DNA of 64,000 nucleotides, from positions 558,001 through 622,000 of the forward strand of contig NZ_JAPEOQ010000002.1 in the NCBI RefSeq assembly GCF_026341035.1, given 5' to 3'. Every line of letters starts with the position of its first letter. Positions within the stretch are counted from its first letter, which is position 1. The position numbers were made by a program, and so were the translations under genes. This DNA comes from Streptomyces sp. NBC_01016 (GTDB lineage: Bacteria > Actinomycetota > Actinomycetes > Streptomycetales > Streptomycetaceae). The notes under the pieces were generated by a model. It saw nothing but the letters and a program-made list of their open reading frames with translations. It had not been told where the DNA came from and ran no database searches. Shown piece by piece: positions 16,079 through 23,213 of the stretch.

Positions 16079-16530
16079 TGGGTGGCCTCCTGGCGCTGGC
16101 GGGCACGGCGGACACGCTGGCGACAGCGCGCGGAACAGATGGTTTTCACGCGGCCCTTTCCGGACCAGGTGACTTCCTGGTCGCATCCGTCGGCCACACA
16201 GACGGCCGTGCGCTGGGTGCGTCGGTCGGCCACGTAGCCGGCGCGGGCCTCCGCCAGGTACTGGAGTTCGTCACAGTGGTCCGTGCGGTCGTCCTCCGGG
16301 CAGCGGTAGTCGCGGCCGGAGTAGTCCCAGACCGGTTCGCCGCAGTAGCGGCACGGCTGGTCTTCCTTGCGGTGCCCGGCGCGTTCACGCTGGACGCGTT
16401 TGTGGCAGCGGGGCGAACACGCCACGGTCTTTTCCCGCCGCTTCCGCCCGTCGGCGTCGTCGGGAAGATCCTTCGTCATGTCGACGCCACAGCCTTGGCA
16501 GTGTCTGTCGTCGAAGTCGTGGTAAGGCAC
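16075..16530 (-). CDS. Multi-zinc-finger protein of the element, 151 aa
   Basis: The GTG at 16530 has GGAGG ten bases upstream. Three cysteine clusters are visible: CQGCGVDM with VACSPRCHKRVQRER, then CRYCGEPVWDYSG with YRCPEDDRTDHCDE, and CVADGCDQEV with TICSARCRQRVRR. Each CxxC...CSxRCxxRV unit looks like the zinc-binding knuckle common in Streptomyces mobile-element and plasmid proteins. A nucleic-acid-binding or adaptor role is likely. It is the first gene after the hairpin-array region. Confidence 0.7.
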   Translation of the reverse strand: MPYHDFDDRHCQGCGVDMTKDLPDDADGRKRREKTVACSPRCHKRVQRERAGHRKEDQPCRYCGEPVWDYSGRDYRCPEDDRTDHCDELQYLAEARAGYVADRRTQRTAVCVADGCDQEVTWSGKGRVKTICSARCRQRVRRARQRQEATQ

Positions 16531-16627
16531 GGGTGGTTGGCCTCCAGGGAGTGGCGTCGGACTCCGGCCTGGGAGGGCAGGCGGGAGGGTGCCCGGTACC
16601 GCCGGGTGACGGAAGTCGTAAACGAAA

Positions 16628-17034
16628 AGGCCCCCAGCTCCAGACAGCGGGCCAGACCCCCGACGCCACATCGGAGACTGACCAGCCAGCCGGAGCCGGG
16701 GGCCTACGTGCGCCTGTATCAAGCCCAGGCGCTGGGCGGTCAGCGGCAGCGTTCACGGGGAAGTCGAGTGGCGTCGACCCGTGAAGCTGCGAAGTTGGGT
16801 GCCCCGGTCCTGGTGGTGATCGAAGACGGACCGGGGCGGGGTGCTGGGCTGGCCCAGCGTCTCGAAGACAGGACGGCCGGAGCCGTCCGCAACCCAGGTG
16901 AACAGCCTGGGAAGTTATGGCCCCGGCGCGGTCGCTGACCTGGAGGACTTGTCCATGGTTCGCGCCGGGGTACGAAAAAAGGCCGCTGGTCGCGCTCCGC
17001 CTGGCTGCGATTCCAGGGGCGCTGACCAACGGCC
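16628..17034 (-). other. Non-coding array of seven consecutive stem-loops, two ending in T-runs on the minus strand
   Basis: Stems found: 16628-16705 (aggcccccagctcc with its near-complement, TTTT exit), 16801-16837 (gccccggtcc/ggaccggggc), 16843-16858 (gctgggc/gcccagc), 16871-16888 (ggacggc/gccgtcc), 16893-16911 (cccagg/cctggg), 16921-16970 (ccccggcgcg/cgcgccgggg) and 16981-17034 (16-bp near-perfect stem, then TTTTTT on the minus strand). No convincing ORF occupies 16531-17402. It could be a structured RNA, stacked terminators or a DNA-level signal. Confidence 0.6.
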
Positions 17035-17118
17035 AAGCAAGTGGACGGCCTGTGATCGCAGACGGCCGTACGGAGGCGCCGAAGCGGCCTCTACTACTGA
17101 CCGGTGAGGATGTCCCCT

Positions 17119-17132
17119 GATCGTTAACGATC
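17119..17132. promoter_or_regulatory. 14-bp perfect palindrome GATCGTTAACGATC
   Basis: Perfect dyad in the long non-coding gap of the element, about 100 bp from an AT-rich island at 17233-17300. It is a candidate repressor operator. Confidence 0.45.
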
Positions 17133-17232
17133 GCCGTGGACCAGGCGGCGGCCAGCGGAGGGGGCCAACGAAGTGGAGCTGTCACAGAAGTTGGGACAGG
17201 TCAGAGGTTCCTAGTAACCGCCGAGAACTGAA

Positions 17233-17300
17233 GCTCTATGAGACTTATATTTTTTCTTGGACGTCTACCAAAAAAAGTAACAAATACCAGGTCAGAGGCC
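17233..17300. promoter_or_regulatory. AT-rich island in the element's non-coding gap
   Basis: About 68 bp containing TTATATTTTTTC and CCAAAAAAAGTAACAAATACC, far below the GC of everything around it. It could be a promoter region for the minus-strand hairpin array or an easily melted origin-like site. No gene is seen. Confidence 0.4.
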
Positions 17301-17351
17301 ATGTCGACTGTCATGGTTCTCCGCTGTCCGCCAACGGCGCCCAGACGTCAG

Positions 17352-17390
17352 AGGAGCCGTCCCCCGATCTATCCAGGGAACGGCTCCTCT
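17352..17390 (-). terminator. Terminator of the 18085-17403 gene pair
   Basis: GAGGAGCCGT (17352-17361) pairs with ACGGCTCCTC (17381-17390), extended by ccc/ggg pairs inward. It lies 13 bp after the stop of the 17403 gene on the minus strand. Confidence 0.65.
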
Positions 17391-17402
17391 CGGGTCCCGC
17401 TG

Positions 17403-17867
17403 TCAGTCCAGTGCGCCGAACATCCCGTCCAAGGAAGCCAGCGCAACGGCCAGTAGTTCCGCGTCTGGAGCGTCAGGGCGGGCCATCTCCGCCAGGCGCA
17501 AGAACGGGCGCAGGAGGGCCAAGTCATCCACGCTGAGACTGTCCATCAGAGCCAGGATCAGCTCTGTACGCGGGACACGCTTCGACCGGGCCGGCCAGGA
17601 CACGTACGCGTTGTTGTGGGGCGTCCAACGGGCGTGGCCAACCGGCAACAGGCACCCCTCCGCGGCGTCACCGCTCAGGCCGGCGGCCAGGTCCTCCGGC
17701 ACCGCAGCGTCGCACGTCTCTTCCGAAAGGTTCGCCCAGGTCGTCCCAGCGGCGTTGCGATGGTCGTCCCAGTGGTCGGCGGGCAACACACAGGGCAGGG
17801 ATCTGGCGCCAATCGGCGGGCGGAGTTCATAGCCCGGCATGTGGGCGTCACAGGTGTGGTTGTCCAT
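17403..17867 (-). CDS. Hypothetical Cys/His-rich element protein, 154 aa
   Basis: The ATG at 17867 overlaps the upstream stop as ATGA. The N-terminal half has paired Cys/His motifs: HTCDAHMPGYELRPP, LPCVLPADHWDDHRN, EETCDAAVP, and CLLPVGHARWTPHNNAYVSW. This looks like two copies of a C-x(n)-H-x-D-H or C-LPxGH-W zinc-binding unit seen in Streptomyces hypothetical proteins. The C-terminal half is helical (LILALMDSLSVDDLALLRPF). Function is unknown. Confidence 0.6.
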   Translation of the reverse strand: MDNHTCDAHMPGYELRPPIGARSLPCVLPADHWDDHRNAAGTTWANLSEETCDAAVPEDLAAGLSGDAAEGCLLPVGHARWTPHNNAYVSWPARSKRVPRTELILALMDSLSVDDLALLRPFLRLAEMARPDAPDAELLAVALASLDGMFGALD

Positions 17868-18085
17868 CAGGCTGCCACCGCCGACGGGGCGTGGCCGCAG
17901 GACCGGCACTCGGCGACCACGGCCGGCATCTCCCACAGGAGGGCGGCCTGGAGGACCTCCAGGCGCTCCACACGTTCACGGAGCCGGGGCGTGTCCTGGC
18001 CCCCCAGGATCTGGGCCCAGAGGAGGCTTGCCTGGCGCTGGAGCGCGGCCAGCTCCTGAATGTGGACAGGGGTGTGCTCGGACAT
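17867..18085 (-). CDS. Hypothetical element protein, 72 aa
   Basis: The ATG at 18085 has AAGGGA eight bases upstream. The product is one long helix pair (IQELAALQRQASLLWAQILG, RLRERVERLEVLQAALLWEM) ending in a single C-x-x-C (ECRSCGHA). A zinc-stabilised coiled coil is possible. The gene lies between the integrase terminator and the 17403 gene, with which it is coupled. Confidence 0.6.
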   Translation of the reverse strand: MSEHTPVHIQELAALQRQASLLWAQILGGQDTPRLRERVERLEVLQAALLWEMPAVVAECRSCGHAPSAVAA

Positions 18086-18112
18086 AGAATGTCCCTTCCG
18101 CTTAAGGGCGGA

Positions 18113-18157
18113 ACGTCGGTCCGGTCTCGTCCGGGAAGATGCAGTCCGGACCGACGT
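18113..18157 (-). terminator. Integrase terminator
   Basis: ACGTCGGTCCGG (18113-18124) and CCGGACCGACGT (18146-18157) form a perfect 12-bp stem 34 bp after the integrase stop on the minus strand. Confidence 0.7.
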
Positions 18158-18190
18158 CCAATGAGTGTTGGGGAGTGCGTGAGGCGCGGC

Positions 18191-19963
18191 CTACTGGTCG
18201 GCCACGGCCTCCTCCCGAGACGGCACCGCGTCTCCGTGCTCCGCGTGCTTGCCTTCGTCGTCCGGGGCCTCCGCCCACGTGATCAGTACGCGGTCCTCAG
18301 TGTTGGCGTTGCGTCCGCGCCCGATGGACTTTGTGATGCGGATGCGGTCGACGAACAGAGCTATGAAGTCCCGTCGCTCCTGGAGCGTCCAGCCGTCCCA
18401 TGTCGAGCCAGGGCCGACCGGGTCCATTTCCGGCTCCGTCCACTCCAGCGGAATGGCGATGGTGCCGGGGCCGGAGGACTCCAGCTCACTCACACGTTCC
18501 GTCATGCGCTCCTCATGAGCGGTCAGGCGGGTCACCGACTCCACGAACGTCTTCTTGCCTGTCTCGCCTGGGTAGAGGCCCTCTTGGCGGTCCTCGTACA
18601 GCGTTGCCAGTGCGGCCTGGACGTGCGTCAGCTCCGCCTTAGCCGCGGCCAGTTCGGCCTGGCGCTCACTGGTGTCCTGCTGCGCCGCGAAGCGTCGGGC
18701 CGCCTCGGACAGGAACTCCAGGTCCTCCGGGTCCGACGGGTCCATGGCCTCCAGGCGCGACCAGACGTCACGGGCCACGACGTCGTCAGCCGCGGCCATA
18801 CTGATGTTCAGGCCTCCGTGTCCTGGGACCAGGCCCGCGCTGGCACGGTTACAGCGGTACATGGTCTTACCGTTCCGTTCGTCCGTGACCATGACGGAGC
18901 CGCACACATCACAGAAGAGGATTCCGGCTCCGGCCAGGAGTGAAGGGCGGGATCGGCGGGTCTGGCGAACGACTGGCGTGCGACCGTCCAGGGTGTCCTG
19001 GAGGCGCCACCAGTCGTCAGGCTTGACGACTGCTTCATGGGCGGCCATGGGGCGGCCTTCGCCGTCGCGGATGATGGACCGCTTGCCGGCCGTGCCGGGG
19101 GCCTCCTTCGTCTTGGCTGTCTTGCCCGTCCACTCGATGGCGTATCCGGCCAGACGGGGGTCCCGGAGGACTCGAAGAACCGTGGTCGACGTCCAGGTGG
19201 GAGTCTCCGTCGGCTCCGACTGGGCACGCTTTCGGCGGCTCTTCATGCGCGCTTCGTCGTTGGCGTTCTTCGTCGGCACCTTGGCCTGGTTCAGCTCACG
19301 TGCGATCAGTGCGGCGGATTTCCCCTCCGTTGCCCAGGCCACCATCTGGCGGACGTGGGCGGCCTCCTGAGGGTGCGGGATGAGGCGGACGACGTTCAGC
19401 TTCCCGCGTTGTACGCGCTCTTTCGTGAAGCCGTACGGGGCCATGCCGGACGTGTGACCGCCTACGTTGCGGATCGTCTCCTTCGCGGCAGTGATGTACT
19501 CCGACTTCAGGTCTGATTCCTGCTTAGCCAGGGCCGCGATCAGAGCGAAGATAGCCAGGCCGACCGGTGAGGACGTGTCCAGGAACGGCTCTTCGACGCT
19601 GACCAGGATTACGCCGTACTTGTCCAACTCCTGGACGATGGCCAGCGCTTCGAAGACGCCCTGGCGGGTGAGGCGGGAGAGTGCGAAGACGATTACGGCG
19701 TCTACGTGGCCGGCGCGGACCGCGGTCATCATCTCTTCGAAGTCCGGCCGCTCCACGTTCGGATCCCAGCCGGAGCGACCGACGTCGGAGAAGTGCCCGG
19801 CGTGGGACCAGCCCTTCGCCGTGATCATCGCCATGCATTTGGCGTGCTGCGCTTCGGGGCTGGCTTCGCTCTTGTCGGTCCGGCGCTTGGATTGGCGGGT
19901 GTAGTCGACTGCTCGCACGTCATCAAGCGTACGAGCCGCCTGATTCATCGGAGGTGGCGTCAT
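18191..19963 (-). CDS. int: Large serine recombinase (phiBT1/phiC31-type integrase)
   Basis: A 590-residue protein. The resolvase catalytic domain is at residues 18-165 with nucleophile Ser25 (VDYTRQSKRRTD), GRSGWDPNVERPDFEEMM, VIVFALSRLTRQG and SVEEPFLDTSSPVGLAIFAL, the last two closely resembling phiBT1 integrase as remembered. The recombinase domain (TTVLRVLRDPRLAGYA) is at ~250-330. A zinc ribbon (LFCDVCGSVM...MYRCNR) is near 350-375, followed by a coiled-coil region (AELAAAKAELTHVQAALATL) and the C-terminal ERRDFIALFVDRIRITKS motif. It catalyses attP x attB insertion. The ATG overlaps the stop of the truncated host ORF as ATGA, so it can be translated from the host gene's start signals. 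Confidence 0.95.
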   Translation of the reverse strand: MTPPPMNQAARTLDDVRAVDYTRQSKRRTDKSEASPEAQHAKCMAMITAKGWSHAGHFSDVGRSGWDPNVERPDFEEMMTAVRAGHVDAVIVFALSRLTRQGVFEALAIVQELDKYGVILVSVEEPFLDTSSPVGLAIFALIAALAKQESDLKSEYITAAKETIRNVGGHTSGMAPYGFTKERVQRGKLNVVRLIPHPQEAAHVRQMVAWATEGKSAALIARELNQAKVPTKNANDEARMKSRRKRAQSEPTETPTWTSTTVLRVLRDPRLAGYAIEWTGKTAKTKEAPGTAGKRSIIRDGEGRPMAAHEAVVKPDDWWRLQDTLDGRTPVVRQTRRSRPSLLAGAGILFCDVCGSVMVTDERNGKTMYRCNRASAGLVPGHGGLNISMAAADDVVARDVWSRLEAMDPSDPEDLEFLSEAARRFAAQQDTSERQAELAAAKAELTHVQAALATLYEDRQEGLYPGETGKKTFVESVTRLTAHEERMTERVSELESSGPGTIAIPLEWTEPEMDPVGPGSTWDGWTLQERRDFIALFVDRIRITKSIGRGRNANTEDRVLITWAEAPDDEGKHAEHGDAVPSREEAVADQ

Positions 19964-20004
19964 GTGCCTAGCGCATCAGCATCTTTGATCTTGACGATGC
20001 TCAT
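19960..20004 (-). pseudogene. 5' fragment of the interrupted mhuD-like gene
   Basis: The ATG at 20004 reads MSIVKI and then crosses into element sequence (KDADALGT, stop). Joining it to position 9993 restores MSIVKINVLTV, matching MhuD-type proteins. The fragment's stop overlaps the integrase ATG. Confidence 0.75.
19974..20000. other. Inferred right attachment junction (attR)
   Basis: On the minus strand, host codons ATGAGCATCGTCAAGATC are followed by AA and then element sequence AGATGCTGATGCGC. Joining the host halves across the shared AA gives an open MSIVKINVLTV reading frame that matches MhuD-type N-termini. Confidence 0.6.
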
Positions 20005-20029
20005 GCGTCCATCGTGCCTCAGCGCCCTC

Positions 20030-20163
20030 TCAGGCCGACTCGCGCCCCGGCCGCGCCTGCCGCCACTCCCATACGAGTTCCTCGATCTCCTCCGCCGTGT
20101 ACGGCTTCAGGCCGAGCGGCGGGCTGACTCGAAGCTGACTCCGGGCGGTTTGCGTTCGGTCAT
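20030..20163 (-). pseudogene. Internally deleted remnant of a DUF1992 (DnaJ-like) gene
   Basis: The minus strand starts MTERKPPGVSFES, a sequence remembered as the N-terminus of Streptomyces DUF1992/DnaJ-family-domain proteins, but then hits a stop after five more codons. In another frame the remaining sequence reads PPLGLKPYTAEEIEELVWEW and RQARPGRESA, like the C-terminal end of the same family. The intact protein would need roughly 80-100 more residues. The junction is near GAGTCAGCCCGCCG (about 20125-20138 on the plus strand). The decay predates or is independent of the element, whose edge lies ~45 bp away. Confidence 0.5.
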
Positions 20164-20249
20164 GAAGCAAGTGTCCCAGAGCGGATCGTGGCGCCATAGG
20201 CTGCGAGGGACAACGGGTGACCAAGGCACGACGGTGGTGGGGGTGCGCG

Positions 20250-20663
20250 GTGCTCGAACTGACCATGGCCACCATGGCGGGTGGCGACGAGGGGGCGACG
20301 GCCGCGATGACCATGGCCGAGGCCCGGAGCGAGCCGGGAGCCGTGCTGCGGGTCGGCCGCGACGCGAGCGTGTGCCGGCTCGTGACCCCGGACGACTGGC
20401 TGTTCGTTTCGCGGGTGCACCTGGAGTTCCGGTGCGGGCCGGAGGGCGACTGGATCCTGTTCTGGCTGCGCGGCTCGCAGGACGACCCCGCCTCCGAGGT
20501 GCGGGTGCGGTTCGGGCCGCAGGAGCAGGGGCACGGTCCCGGTCAGCCCGTCGCGTACGGCGGGGTGGCGACGCTGCCGCGCGGCTCCTCCGGTGAGGTG
20601 CTCGTGGTCGACCGGAGCGGGCCGCGCAGCGTGCACGTCGGCTTCTGTCACGAACTCACGTAG
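20250..20663 (+). CDS. FHA-like domain protein
   Basis: A 137-residue protein. The GTG at 20250 (VLELTMATMAGG) is preferred by similarity of this N-terminus to remembered Streptomyces homologues; an upstream in-frame GTG at 20217 would add eleven residues. LRVGRDASVCRLVTPDD and FVSRVHLEFRC carry the GR...SRxH signature of FHA phosphothreonine-binding folds. The rest is beta-rich (GDWILFWLRGS, VLVVDRSGPRSVHVGF). It probably has a cytoplasmic phosphopeptide-recognition or adaptor role. The 3' end overlaps the convergent methyltransferase gene by 16 bp. Confidence 0.7.
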   Translation: MLELTMATMAGGDEGATAAMTMAEARSEPGAVLRVGRDASVCRLVTPDDWLFVSRVHLEFRCGPEGDWILFWLRGSQDDPASEVRVRFGPQEQGHGPGQPVAYGGVATLPRGSSGEVLVVDRSGPRSVHVGFCHELT

Positions 20664-21334
20664 GCCAGCGCGAAGCCGTCGTGCCCCTTCGAGCCCACCG
20701 TCTGGATCGCCGTCGCGTCCAACCTCGGGTGGTCCGCGAGGAGTTGGAGCGCGGCGCGGGTGCCGACGACGTCGCCTTCCGTGGAGTCGGCGTTCGTCAC
20801 GCGGCCGCCGCGTACCACGTTGTCGACGACGATCACGCTGCCCGGGTGCGTCATACGCAGCGCCCACTCCAGGTAGCGCGGGTTGTTGACCTTGTCCGCG
20901 TCGATGAAGACCAGGTCGAAGTCGGGGCCCTCGGAGGCGAGGCCGGGCAGTGAGTCGAGCGCCGCGCCCACCCGGATCTCGACGACCTTGTCCAGGCCCG
21001 CGCGGGCGATGTTGGCGCGGGCGACCTCTGCGTGCCGGGCGCTGTACTCGAGGGTGACCAGCGTTCCGTCGGCGGGGAGCGCGCGGGCCAGCCAGATGGT
21101 GCTGTAGCCGCCGAGCGTGCCGATCTCCAGGATCCGGCGGGCGCCCTGGATGCGGGCGATCAGGTTCAGCAGTTTCCCGTTGGTGGCCGAGACGTTGATG
21201 CCGGGCAGGCCCGCCGCCTCGCTGTCGGCGAGGGCCGCGGCCAGGGCCTCGTCGGCGGGGGCGAGCAGGTCGCCGAGGTAGGCGTCGACGGCGGCCGCGG
21301 ACTCGGGCGGACCGGAGTGTGGGTGAGTCGTCAT
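20648..21334 (-). CDS. Class I SAM-dependent O-methyltransferase (CCoAOMT type)
   Basis: A 228-residue protein. The ATG at 21334 is chosen over an upstream in-frame ATG. SAM-binding motif I is ILEIGTLGGYSTIWLA. The DFDLVFIDADKVNNPRYLEW block (metal-binding Asp and Asn of the caffeoyl-CoA/catechol O-methyltransferase family) and VIVVDNVVRGGRV (metal-binding Asp-Asn) follow. The enzyme probably methylates a catechol-like hydroxyl using a divalent cation. The natural substrate is unknown and no biosynthetic neighbours point to one. Confidence 0.88.
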   Translation of the reverse strand: MTTHPHSGPPESAAAVDAYLGDLLAPADEALAAALADSEAAGLPGINVSATNGKLLNLIARIQGARRILEIGTLGGYSTIWLARALPADGTLVTLEYSARHAEVARANIARAGLDKVVEIRVGAALDSLPGLASEGPDFDLVFIDADKVNNPRYLEWALRMTHPGSVIVVDNVVRGGRVTNADSTEGDVVGTRAALQLLADHPRLDATAIQTVGSKGHDGFALAYVSS

Positions 21335-21377
21335 GGCCGTCAGCGTAGGCACGGGAGCGTAGGCACGGGGAAAGGAA

Positions 21378-21425
21378 AAGCGGGCGGGGCCGGAGCGATG
21401 AACATCGCTCCGGCCCCGCCCGCTT
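21378..21425. terminator. Bidirectional terminator with 22-bp perfect stem
   Basis: AAGCGGGCGGGGCCGGAGCG... at 21378-21399 is exactly complementary to 21404-21425 with a 4-base loop (GAAC). It lies between the start of the O-methyltransferase gene and the end of the MHS transporter gene. Both are on the minus strand, so it mainly terminates the transporter gene. Confidence 0.85.
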
Positions 21426-21469
21426 GAAGAACTGCGAGTGTTGAAGAACCTCGAAGAACTACGCGTGCG

Positions 21470-22855
21470 TCACACCGCCGGCGGCGAGCCCGGCAGCGGC
21501 TTGCCCGCGGACTCCTTCATGCGCCACACCGCGATACCGCCGATGACGGCCGCGGCCATCATGTAGTACGCCGGGATCATCAGGTTGCCCGTGGCCGCGA
21601 TGAGGGAGGCCACGACCAGCGGCGTCGTACCACCGAAGATCGAGACGGACAGGTTGAAGCTGACGGCCAGGGAGCCGTAGCGGACCTTCGTGTCGAACAG
21701 AGCCGGCAGCGTCGAGGGCATCGACGACGTGAAGGAGACGAGCAGCAGGCCGAGCGCGGCGAGGCCGAGCGCGATCGCCCACGTCGAGCCCTGCTGGATC
21801 AGCAGCAGCGCGGGGACGGAGAGCGCCAGAAAGCCCGCGCAGCCGATGCCGATCACCCAGCGGTGGCCGAAGCGGTCGTTGGCGATACCCATCGGGAGCT
21901 GCACGACCATCATCAGCAGCATCACGCCGATCAGGATCAGCGTGCCGTGCGTGGCGTCGTAGCTGAGCTCCTCGCTGAGGAACGTCGGCATGTAGGAGAG
22001 CAGCATGTAGTCGGTCACGTTGAAGACCAGGACCAGCGCGATGCACAGGAACATCGGCTTCGCGTTGCCGACGAACATCTCCTTCAGCTTCGGCTTCGGG
22101 CGGGACTTCTCCTTCGCCTCGGCCTCGTCCGCCAGCTTCTTGAACGCCGGGGTCTCCTCGAGCTTCATCCGGACGTAGAGACCGACCAGGCCGATCGGGC
22201 CCGCGACCAGGAACGGGATGCGCCAGCCCCAGCTGTAGAGGTCGTCGGAGGCCATCGTCGTCGTGAGCACCGTCGCGAGCGCGGCACCGGCGACGTAACC
22301 GGCATTCGTGCCGAGCTCGAGGAACGAGCCGAAGAAGCCGCGGCGCTTGTCGGGCGCGTACTCGGCGATGAACGTGCAGGCACCGCCGTACTCACCACCG
22401 GCCGAGAAGCCCTGCACCATGCGGGCCACGATCAGCAGCACCGGGGCCCAGATGCCGATGGCGCCGTGCGACGGGATCAGGCCGATCGCGAAGGTGCCCG
22501 CCGACATCATGATCATGGTGATGGCGAGGACGCGCTGACGGCCGATGCGGTCGCCGAGCGGGCCGAAGAAGGCGCCGCCGATGGGGCGCACGAGGAAGGC
22601 GGCGGCGAAGGTGCCGAGCGTGGACAGGACCTGTGCCGTGCTCGATGCCGCGGGGAAGAAGACGTGCCCGAGCGTCGCGGTCAGGTAGCCGTAGACGCCG
22701 AAGTCGAACCACTCCATCGCGTTGCCGAGGGCTGCCGCCTTGACCGCGCGCTTGACCAGCGCGGGGTCGGTGGTGGTGGGCTCGGATGAGGTGCGGTCCT
22801 TCGTGGGGGCGGAGGACCGGACGGTACTGGGGGCGATGGAAGTGGCGCTGGACAC
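21470..22855 (-). CDS. MHS-family MFS transporter (ProP/KgtP-like)
   Basis: A 461-residue protein. The GTG at 22855 follows GGAAGGCGAAGGAC. Twelve transmembrane helices are visible, with metabolite:H+ symporter signatures: GNAMEWFDFGVYGYL at helix 1, FGPLGDRIGRQRVL (motif A), QGFSAGGEYGGA and FGSFLELGTNAGYVAG. Such proteins import organic acids, proline/betaine or other osmolytes. The substrate cannot be decided. A charged loop (EAEAKEKSRPKPKLKEMF) separates the halves. The upstream region 22856-23213 holds the divergent promoters with the GT87-PAP2 gene. Confidence 0.88.
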   Translation of the reverse strand: MSSATSIAPSTVRSSAPTKDRTSSEPTTTDPALVKRAVKAAALGNAMEWFDFGVYGYLTATLGHVFFPAASSTAQVLSTLGTFAAAFLVRPIGGAFFGPLGDRIGRQRVLAITMIMMSAGTFAIGLIPSHGAIGIWAPVLLIVARMVQGFSAGGEYGGACTFIAEYAPDKRRGFFGSFLELGTNAGYVAGAALATVLTTTMASDDLYSWGWRIPFLVAGPIGLVGLYVRMKLEETPAFKKLADEAEAKEKSRPKPKLKEMFVGNAKPMFLCIALVLVFNVTDYMLLSYMPTFLSEELSYDATHGTLILIGVMLLMMVVQLPMGIANDRFGHRWVIGIGCAGFLALSVPALLLIQQGSTWAIALGLAALGLLLVSFTSSMPSTLPALFDTKVRYGSLAVSFNLSVSIFGGTTPLVVASLIAATGNLMIPAYYMMAAAVIGGIAVWRMKESAGKPLPGSPPAV

Positions 22856-23213
22856 GGGTCCTTCGCCTTCCTTTCGTCGGGGACATGAGCAACGGCCGTT
22901 CACGCGGAACGGCCGACGCATCGACCATAGGGGCGCCCGCGCCCGCAACGGGTAGTGTTCAGTTAACTTCCCTCCGTGAGGAAACCCTCTCTGGCCTGGG
23001 GAAACGTCAAAGCCTTCGCACGGTGCTGATGCAAATTCTTGTGATCTATGTCAAGGAACCGCACGTGTGAAGGCCGGGACAAAGTGGCCGAAGACACTGC
23101 CTACCCGTCAAATTCCGGTGGACAGACAGGTGAAGGAGCAGTTGCCTGCGTCTTATCGGGATGTGCGGTGAATGTCGGTGATCCGGCCGAGTTGAGCGGG
23201 AGGTCCGAAAGGC
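22856..23213. promoter_or_regulatory. 358-bp divergent intergenic region
   Basis: Separates the MHS transporter (minus) and the GT87-PAP2 gene (plus). It is locally AT-richer (GTTCAGTTAACTTCC, GATGCAAATTCTTGTGATCTATGTC), as expected for promoters. No clear ORF with a ribosome binding site and no strong dyad were found. Confidence 0.5.

Larger units (their letters stand above)
9992..19986. mobile_element. ~10-kb integrated element (serine-integrase satellite/prophage-like)
   Basis: Boundaries are inferred from the split mhuD-like gene: codons 1-6 are read on the minus strand at 20004-19987 and the remainder resumes at 9993. Between them lie a phiBT1-type integrase at one end, an XRE/TPR regulator, a P27-like terminase small subunit candidate and about fifteen small genes, mostly minus strand with 4-bp ATGA/GTGA overlaps. 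Base composition is less GC-extreme than the flanks, with an AT-rich island near 17240-17300. No capsid, portal, tail, replication or transfer gene was recognised. This suggests a phage satellite or a reduced prophage rather than a complete phage or an AICE. Confidence 0.85.

Noticed and set aside
16385..17185. 266-codon minus-strand frame across the hairpin array
   Set aside because: Product is Pro/Ser/Arg-rich with no domain; the region is explained better by consecutive stem-loops. The zinc-finger gene's GGAGG/GTG lies in a different frame.
9992..19986. AICE (pSAM2-like conjugative element)
   Set aside because: No replication initiator, FtsK-like transfer protein, tyrosine integrase or tRNA attachment site is present.
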